Positions 9,201-14,570 of a DNA stretch of 14,570 nucleotides are shown one piece after another. Positions within the stretch are counted from its first letter, which is position 1; the number at the start of each line of letters is the position of its first letter. The notes under the pieces were generated by a model, which saw only the letters and a list, made by a program, of their open reading frames with translations, was not told the origin of the DNA and did not search any database. Made by a program: the position numbers and the translations under genes. The stretch comes from Irineochytrium annulatum (Eukaryota > Chytridiomycota > Chytridiomycetes > Chytridiales > Chytridiaceae): NCBI GenBank assembly GCA_027600665.1, contig JADGJL010000550.1, positions 3,759 to 18,328 of the forward strand. The letters are read 5' to 3'.

Positions 9201-9420
9201 GACGAGGAAGAAGAAGAGCCAGGTGAAGGGGCACGTGAACGAGGTCATCATTCGCTTTAAGGAAGCTGAGCAGCTGGAAGGTTGGGCTGCTTATTTGACA
9301 AACGAGAGTTGGAAGATAAAGGAGAAGGACAGTGTCAGCTATAAAAAGCTTCCTATAAAGAGCGGGTCGTTCAACACGGAGCTCGACAATGTTGTGCATG
9401 TCGCACATATGACTGTGTAA
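6289..9420 (+). CDS. Class C (GABA-B-like) G-protein-coupled receptor with PBP1-type ligand-binding domain
   Basis: Predicted cell-surface receptor: an extracellular bilobed ligand-binding domain followed by seven membrane helices that would couple to G proteins. Eleven exons: 6289-6323, 6374-6955, 7004-7094, 7141-7280, 7323-7534, 7587-7748, 7821-7957, 8010-8276, 8334-8466, 8508-8811 and 8868-9420. All junctions are GT-AG and frame-consistent, giving 871 aa. Residues 5 to about 405 read as a receptor-type periplasmic-binding fold (IPLTIGVGFPFSYVGDDGW, VVGAGYSQLTIGLSSALAAF, FFRTVVQDDLQAAAMVDLIV, EVAILASQDNYGQGIADNAQ). TM1 starts near 421. TM3 carries KCIAELWVLP...SKSFRVHRIF, very close to the GABA-B TM3/ICL2 pattern CxxRxWxLxxG...KxxRVHxIF; the TM3 cysteine can pair with the cysteine of NQSECVSG in ECL2. 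The tail from residue 688 is 184 aa. An in-frame ATG at 6199 would add 30 residues. No signal peptide is visible with either start. Confidence 0.9.
8277..8333 (+). other. Frame-neutral intron in TM4 of the class C GPCR
   Basis: A 57-nt intron (GTAAGC...AATCAG), a multiple of three with no stop, so both spliced and retained forms keep frame. Splicing joins HLASNL to VISLVWTLVAP, giving one TM4 of normal length. Retention would insert 19 mostly hydrophobic residues. Confidence 0.7.
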
Positions 9421-9672
9421 AATATTTGCTTATTGTGTTGGGGACAGGAGTAGTTGCTGCTATTTCATTTTACTTTCTTCTCATCAGGAAATTATGGTGG
9501 AGCAACTATAGCGAGAAACGTGACCGCATGCCACAATTGGCGCTTAACACCTAACAAAAAAAAATCGTAGTCTCAGCAATTAGCAACCGATGGCAATGGC
9601 GCGCGATTGCAAACGAAGTTACAGAGTTTGTCAGCGCAAGCGCTCGCGAGAAAAGAATACTAATCTTAACGT

Positions 9673-9700
9673 CACAGAATGATGAACACAGAATGATGAA
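9673..9700 (+). repeat. 14-bp perfect tandem duplication
   Basis: CACAGAATGATGAA occurs twice back to back (9673-9686 and 9687-9700), about 250 bases after the GPCR stop. Confidence 0.9.
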
Positions 9701-10612
9701 GCGTGGTTGCAATCATTTCGTGACAGTAAAGGCAAGTCGTAATCGTTGATTACACTATCATGCAAAGGGGATGGTCGTCACGTTCACAACGAAAAAAACA
9801 GGCGGCAAGTCCTTCTAACTTGAACTATGAGAAAAGATGGCCCGAGAAAGCGCCAGTTGCGGCGGCAGGGGCCAATCATGGGACTCACCCAATGCAGGCG
9901 TCTCCCATCCTCTAGCCGTAAGCGGGCCTCCTCACCTCACCGAGCGGGGTTCAAGATTAGCATTATGCTAGTCATTCTTGTTCCCACGTCCTGACGGGTT
10001 GACAAGATGCTGCAACCTTCCAGCCCTGCCGCCATTTTCTCAACCGTCTGAACCGCTGTCGACTCCCCGCTACGGCCTTGCCCGGGGCCCTGCTGAATGC
10101 CGCCGGCTCCAGTACCGGTTCAGCGCGACGGCGTAGGCCGAGCTCGGAGGTAGATCGCCAACACCGCGCTGACGGGCAACTCGACACAGCCCGCGGCTAC
10201 TGCACGATCATCCGAGCCGTGGCTGCATGCGTCTGACTTCAGCTGTAATTAGACACGAAGACAACCTCAATCCTCCGCCATCCTCCGCCCTGCGGGTCTC
10301 CTCCCGGCATCCCGGCCTCAATCTCCTAGTCACTCTTGGTCCCGTCGCTGCTGCGTTCTCCCTAATCGGTTTTTCGTGCGACTTCGTCGGTGCGTGTCAG
10401 GAAAGTCGAGTTGGCGCGATCGCTTGCTGGGGGAGCTGGGCCGCCAAAGACAGTCGGACGCACGGTGGGACGGATGCAGTGCGCCAACGTTTCTCTATAG
10501 GCGTCGGGGGGTTGCAGCTTGAGGTGATAATGCCTGTTGTTGGGTCGAGAAGGTGATGAAGATTAAGGATTTGGAGCTGTCGGTGCGAGGAACTTCCAAG
10601 GAAAAGGATGCT

Positions 10613-10646
10613 TCTTTTTTTTTCTTTAACTTTTTTGGGCTAACAG
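10613..10646 (+). promoter_or_regulatory. Possible 3' end of a 5'-UTR intron upstream of the UPF0658-like gene
   Basis: A long T-rich tract followed by GGGCTAACAG ends 37 bases before the ATG at 10684. A branch-like CTAAC overlapping the acceptor and the pyrimidine tract fit a leader intron, but no donor can be assigned, so this could equally be a pyrimidine-rich promoter element. Confidence 0.3.
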
Positions 10647-10683
10647 TAGGACGTCCTCGACTGCTCCTCCTTCGGGGTCCAGA

Positions 10684-12155
10684 ATGGCCTTCACAACACC
10701 CGAGCCCCGGGCCCCATACAACAAGTCCGTAGCGTACGAGGTTCACCAGGCCAAGCGCAATGACTCGGCATCTTCATACAAGAGCGTCGATCTGTCCATT
10801 GACATGGAGGACACTTACACTGAAGACACCTTCACGGAGCCGACGCCGCCGCACGACGAGGAAAAGCGGGCCATCATCCGGGAGTCCTCGGAGATTGGGA
10901 TGGATGACCTTCGCAAGCCCCGACTCTTCAGGGGCGAGACCGACCTCTCTAGATCCAGGCACCCGCCTGGCGCCGGCCGTATCTTTCCCGTTGCGGAGGA
11001 AAACGCTAGAGTCGTCTGGGCACGGACAACGCTAATCACGTCCCTGGCCCTTGCGATTGTGCTCGCCGCGCTCCAGATCCACCTCATCGTCAAGACGAAT
11101 AACGTCATTAACTCGATTCCGAACCTGCCCTTTAACCCGCCCGCCGCGCAGTCGATCATGCTCCAAGCCCAGATCTCGTACGCGCAGCAGAGGCAGAAGC
11201 AGGTCGGGTACGTCTACCGCGCGGGCGCGCTCGTGGGGATCGTCATGGGCCTCGCGGCCGTGTGGGACGGCGTCGTCAACTATAACATCATCCAGTGCTG
11301 GGCCGTCGGCTTCCACGTGGCTGGGATCGTCGCGTTCGCGGTGTTTCAGCTGAGAGGATTCGATGAGGCCGACTTTGTCATTGAAAACTTCGGTGCGTTC
11401 GGGATCACGAGGAACACGCTGGCGAAGGACTCTACGTACTCTTCGCTGCATGTCGCAGAGTGGGCGGTCGTGGGCGTGAGCGCCGTGTGGCTGCTGGCCA
11501 TGATAGTGCTGCCGTTCATGCTGCAAAAGGAATTTGGGTGGAGGATCTTTAGGAAGGCGGGCGGGAACGTGGACCTTGAAAAACTCGTGAGGGGTTATCA
11601 CTATTACCAGGTCCTGGCGCGGTACTCTGTGTTCGCTATGGAGCTGGCCATATTCATGGTTGTTGCGGTGAGCCTGCCTTAGCATTCCATCGTCACTCGA
11701 GAACGCTAAACCTTTACGTCTGTTAGTCTGTCCGCCTCCTGCCTCAAGCCTACACCTTCCCAAACACGAAGCCCTTCCTCCTCGCGGCCGCCTTGGTCGC
11801 CCCCGTCTTCCTCCTCCTCGGTTTTATCTCCGTCCGCCGCGAGAACCCGTACCTTATGTTCCTGACTATCCTCTTCGCCCTCGTGCTCCTGACCTTTATC
11901 GGGCGCCTTTTGTCGGACGTTTGGGGCGAGATCGCGTACGGTAGCGCCAAGGTCGTCGCGGAGCCCATCTTCGCCATGGGCGCGATGGCCGGGTTGCTGT
12001 ACATGTGTTGGTTGTTCGTCGCTGTATGGGTGTGGAGGAAGTTTGGGCGGGGGTTGAAGGAAACCTTTTACGGGAGTAAAAAGAAGATGAGGGGCGAGGC
12101 TCAAGGAGGGGCCAAGGCTTATATGGAGGAAGAGAGGGTGGATCTGGGAGAGTGA
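10684..12155 (+). CDS. Multi-pass membrane protein resembling the UPF0658 Golgi apparatus family
   Basis: Exons 10684-11667 and 11727-12155 (59-nt intron GTGAGC...TGTTAG, phase 0) give 470 aa. The first 110 residues are polar, Ser/Glu/Asp-rich and cytoplasmic-looking. About eight hydrophobic helices follow, near residues 115-137, 176-199, 205-224, 259-281, 313-331, 344-363, 370-392 and 412-433. The segment LQKEFGWRIFRKAGGNVDLEKLVRGYHYYQVLARYSVF, partly cytoplasmic, and the later RRENPYLMFLTILFALVLL resemble the fungal UPF0658 family typified by an uncharacterised Schizosaccharomyces pombe Golgi membrane protein (from memory; about 440 aa). The C-terminus is Lys/Glu-rich. Molecular function is unknown. 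It could instead be another fungal multi-pass family; a profile search would decide. Confidence 0.7.
11668..11726 (+). other. Intron in the UPF0658-like gene
   Basis: A 59-nt GT-AG intron, phase 0. Unspliced, the frame stops 15 nt in. Splicing continues a membrane protein whose second half shows three further hydrophobic helices in the same frame through to 12155. Confidence 0.85.
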
Positions 12156-12242
12156 TTTCAAATTGTACGGACTTGACGACGTTTTGGGTTGAAAGGAGAG
12201 GGGTCGGTTGCTGGCATCGTGAAGGATGAACGCAAGGGCTTA

Positions 12243-12260
12243 GGTGACTTCGAAGTCACC
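12243..12260. repeat. Perfect 18-bp palindrome
   Basis: GGTGACTTCGAAGTCACC equals its own reverse complement. It lies about 88 bases downstream of the UPF0658-like stop codon. Confidence 0.9.
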
Positions 12261-12703
12261 GAGTCCAATGGAGGCGAGGGCTGCAGTGAAATTCAAGTCG
12301 CTAGGGTTGATTTGGGATTTTTGATGGCTGATATTAAAAACTGTACTTAGTCATTTGTCACATATCTAGTTGCCTGTGCATCTGTCTATATTATCCCTAT
12401 CGTGCTTGGGTACCTTTGGCAAATAAACCGGTTTCAAGAGAATTCGTGAAGAGAGGAAGCAGTCTGTCAACCATGGCGAAGCATAACAAGAATGAGTTGG
12501 ACGTCAAGACTCTTAACTTGCAGCAGTAACATAAATGAGATACATGAAGAGCAGTGAGAAAGATTCAAATCGCAAACACAGTATTGGTGGGTTATTAACG
12601 TTGGCATTTAAGCTTGGCCATCCTTTCACAACCCCATATTTCCACTCAAGAACGTCTCTCTCCCCATTCCGGTCCCAACCTCCGTCGTTCCAATTTCGTC
12701 TCA

Positions 12704-12792
12704 GAGACAGAAGTCTCGCCGGAGTGGGCTCGAAACCGAGCATATTGGTCATGGCCCACTGTAGAGGGTCGACGACATCCATCGACGACCCT
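12704..12792. repeat. Cluster of three inverted repeats
   Basis: GAGAC/GTCTC with a 4-base loop (12704-12717), AGTGGGC/GCCCACT enclosing a small GCTCG/CGAGC hairpin (12723-12760), and AGGGTCG/CGACCCT enclosing CGA/TCG with one A-A mismatch on each side (12765-12792). Seen directly; function unknown. Confidence 0.75.
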
Positions 12793-13455
12793 GCGTCCCC
12801 CGCCAATACGTCCCTTCTTCCCTGCATCTTATCATTTCCGACACATGGATTTGCAGCACCTCGATGGGTCTTCTGCCGCATCGCCCGATGTCGAGCTGGC
12901 GTCGAATGTGGAGTAACAAGAGAAAGGATGAAGCGAATTTATGGACCAGGTCGTAGCGTAATAGCCCATCATATTAAATGATATTAGGCAACTAACTGTA
13001 CGAGTGTAAGCAGGAGAAATTGGAGGGTTAGCTGCTCTCTCATTGGGGTCTATCATCGCCCAGCGCTCGCAGGTGTCCAAGCATTCTTTCCCCATATTCA
13101 TTTCCTTCGACGGAAGTCTCCTGGACGCTTCGACCGGTCGCCGTCGCTCGGCAAGCGGACCACAATGAAATTTTTTGGCCCTATATTAATATGCGACCCT
13201 ACAATCTTGATACTCAGCCGGCGTATAATCTCGTGCGAGACGGAGGTTAGCTATGGGTGCGGGAGTATGGGATGCCGCCCAGTTGGAAAGTCGCGACGCG
13301 TCGCCCGAAACAACGATCTGCGGACGGCACTCTAACCACACCTCCACCGAGCTGGACCCACACGAGCCCTCGGACGGCGCGGACGTCCACGAGCCGACCG
13401 TCAAGATTAAGGTGTAGACCAGCCTCGCTGGGTTGACGGTCTTCCACACTCTGGC

Positions 13456-14570
13456 ATGGCGTCCTCCTCGGGATCCGCAACCTCATTCCTCACCACCACA
13501 ATCCCGTTCCCGCAGTCCGATGCCGGAGGTCCAACGCCGCCGCCCACGAACCAAGCGACCCTCCTCGCTTCCCTCCTCGCCGTCTTCCTCCTTCTCATCG
13601 CCGGCATGACCTTCTGCCTGATCCGCTACCGGCGTGCGCTCTTCCCCTCCTCCTCGTCCAAGTCCCGCCGGAACCGCGTCAGCTTTAGGGACGTGCTGCC
13701 CATCCGCACATCGGAGCTCAGCCCCGCCCTGTCGCTGGGCGCGCTTAAACCGCCTACGAATGCCGTGTCGGCCTCGAAGCCGGCGAACGTGAAGGCTACT
13801 AGCCCGCGACCGGAGATGCTGGACAGGGGTCAGCCATCGGGGCCGCTGGACAGGGAGCAGCGGTTCGGAACTTTGGACAGGGAGCAGCGGTTCGGAACAT
13901 TGGACAGGGAGCAACGGTTCGGAACGCTGGACAGGGAGCAGCACGCACATCTTCCCCGTTACGTACCAGAGCTGGATCGGTCGCGGTCCCCTGGACCAGC
14001 TATACTGATTGACCGGGCGCGATCACCGGGGCCTTCCACACTGAGCGACAGGTCCCGCTCACCAGCGCCATACGACCGGTCGCGGTCGCCAAGGGTAGCC
14101 GCCCTGAGCGACCGGTCGCGCTCACCGGGGTCATCTCTGCTGAGCGACCGGCCGCGGTCACCAGGGCTATCAGCACTAAGCGACCGGCCGCGGTCGCCCT
14201 TCCTGAACGCTAGCAAGATAGCGGATTCATTGCCGCGGATAACCCCGCCGCCACGATCCGCGAGCGCCATATCACCCACCTCCCCTGCCTCACCACCGCC
14301 GCCGCCACTTTCTCCTCCCTTATCACCTCCTCCGCCACCAGCGCGGTCCACCGGCGTCAGGCCGCTACCAACTCCGCCTGTGTCCTTTCCATCGCGTTCA
14401 ACAAGGGCTGTCGCCCCCCTTTCTCCCCCTATCTCTCCACCCGCAACAAACGAGCAGCCAATGACTCCGTTAACCCCGTCAACGCCCACGCTCGCCGAGC
14501 GCTTCTTCAACCACCTCCGCAACTCATCCTCCTCCGAGACGTCCTCAAACGTCTCCTCCCTGATCTTCTC
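13456..14570 (+). CDS. Single-pass membrane protein with repetitive Arg/Ser/Pro-rich cytoplasmic region (3' end outside window)
   Basis: A continuous plus-strand frame from the ATG at 13456 runs to the window end without a stop, 371 codons. It starts MASSSGSATSFLTTTIPFPQ, a Ser/Thr/Pro-rich short ectodomain, then one membrane helix at about 35-56 (TLLASLLAVFLLLIAGMTFC) followed by RYRR, giving an outside N-terminus by the positive-inside rule. The cytoplasmic part has about 4.5 copies of a nine-residue unit LDREQRFGT (13819-13941), seven copies of a DRSRSPG unit (13975-14205), and long proline-rich tracts (PPPPPLSPPLSPPPPPA), possible SH3 or WW ligands. The end visible here is LAERFFNHLRNSSSSE. 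No known family recognised. The true start may lie upstream (coding-like exons at 13191-13411). Large antisense frames across this region are shadows of its biased composition. Confidence 0.72.
   Translation, partial: MASSSGSATSFLTTTIPFPQSDAGGPTPPPTNQATLLASLLAVFLLLIAGMTFCLIRYRRALFPSSSSKSRRNRVSFRDVLPIRTSELSPALSLGALKPPTNAVSASKPANVKATSPRPEMLDRGQPSGPLDREQRFGTLDREQRFGTLDREQRFGTLDREQHAHLPRYVPELDRSRSPGPAILIDRARSPGPSTLSDRSRSPAPYDRSRSPRVAALSDRSRSPGSSLLSDRPRSPGLSALSDRPRSPFLNASKIADSLPRITPPPRSASAISPTSPASPPPPPLSPPLSPPPPPARSTGVRPLPTPPVSFPSRSTRAVAPLSPPISPPATNEQPMTPLTPSTPTLAERFFNHLRNSSSSETSSNVSSLIF
13819..13941 (+). repeat. 27-bp tandem repeat encoding LDREQRFGT
   Basis: A degenerate first unit at 13819-13845 (LDRGQPSGP), three near-identical units at 13846-13872, 13873-13899 and 13900-13926, and a partial unit to 13941. 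Differences among the three are only third-position changes plus CTG/TTG, so the protein sequence is conserved. Confidence 0.92.
13975..14205 (+). repeat. 36-bp degenerate repeat encoding DRSRSPG-type units
   Basis: Seven units starting at 13975, 14011, 14047, 14074, 14110, 14146 and 14182; spacing is 36 bp except one 27-bp unit. Each begins Asp-Arg-(Ser/Ala/Pro)-Arg-Ser-Pro, giving regularly spaced RSP motifs that proline-directed or SR-type kinases could use (inference). Confidence 0.92.

Larger units (their letters stand above)
9421..10683. other. Intergenic region, no gene recognised
   Basis: About 1.26 kb. It contains a 14-bp tandem duplication at 9673-9700, a short duplication of ATCCTCCGCC near 10268-10287, and a GC-rich part around 9990-10460 where open frames of 70-110 codons exist on both strands without family resemblance. 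The last 70 bases hold a T-rich tract and a CTAACAG that looks like an intron end in the leader of the next gene. Confidence 0.5.
12156..13455. other. Intergenic region with structured repeats, no gene recognised
   Basis: About 1.3 kb. It holds an 18-bp perfect palindrome (12243-12260) and three inverted repeats within 12704-12792. Open frames of 90-150 codons overlap on both strands at 12513-12981 without family resemblance. The part from 13191 to 13411 has coding-like codon use and may hold upstream exons of the following gene. Confidence 0.5.

Noticed and set aside
9940..9962. GGGGTTCAAGATTAGC, resembling a tRNA T-arm
   Set aside because: The flanking bases do not pair as a T-stem and no acceptor or anticodon arms can be found at the right spacing.
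10227..10556. Plus-strand open frame of 109 codons
   Set aside because: No family resemblance, no splice-linked partner, and coding-like codon use is not evident.
11032..11763. Minus-strand open frame of 243 codons
   Set aside because: Antisense shadow of the GC-rich UPF0658-like exon; the product is His/Arg/Asp-rich with no membrane or domain pattern.
13483..14522. Two long minus-strand open frames (13483-13950 and 13959-14522)
   Set aside because: They are antisense to a continuous plus-strand frame with a membrane helix; their Gly/Arg-rich low-complexity content comes from the repeats on the other strand.

Overview
The window looks like nuclear DNA of an early-diverging, zoosporic (chytrid-type) fungus. 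Coding regions are GC-rich and broken by many short GT-AG introns, about 36 to 74 nt where splicing is well supported. Conserved eukaryotic genes (MSH2, Asterix) sit beside a GABA-B-like class C G-protein-coupled receptor, a receptor class not known from the yeasts and mushrooms. The lineage is inferred from gene content and intron style, not from a marker gene.

Layout. 1-554 (+) is the 3' end of MSH2. 687-1173 (-) is a four-exon Asterix (PAT complex) gene, convergent with MSH2. 1174-2432 has no intact gene but holds a possible decayed F-box/ankyrin-like stretch. 2433-3611 (+) is a two-exon beta-carbonic anhydrase with a long disordered N-terminus. 3612-4037 is intergenic. 4038-6058 (-) is a ten-exon two-pass membrane protein with a large glycosylatable ectodomain, read as a Cache-like sensor. 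Head to head with it, 6289-9420 (+) is an eleven-exon class C GPCR. 9421-10683 has no recognisable gene. 10684-12155 (+) is a two-exon multi-pass membrane protein resembling the UPF0658 Golgi family. 12156-13455 is intergenic, with a perfect 18-bp palindrome and a cluster of inverted repeats. 13456-14570 (+) is the start of a single-pass membrane protein with a long repetitive Ser/Pro/Arg-rich cytoplasmic region, open at the window edge.

The most interesting unit is the central divergent pair: two predicted cell-surface sensors whose starts lie about 230 bp apart (as little as 26 bp with alternative starts). The GPCR has an unusual 184-residue cytoplasmic tail that may contain a PH-like fold, and the Cache-like protein ends in a short tail with no catalytic output domain. 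Shared promoter use and joint function are inferences from position. All exon boundaries were worked out by hand from frame continuity, splice signals and family resemblance.
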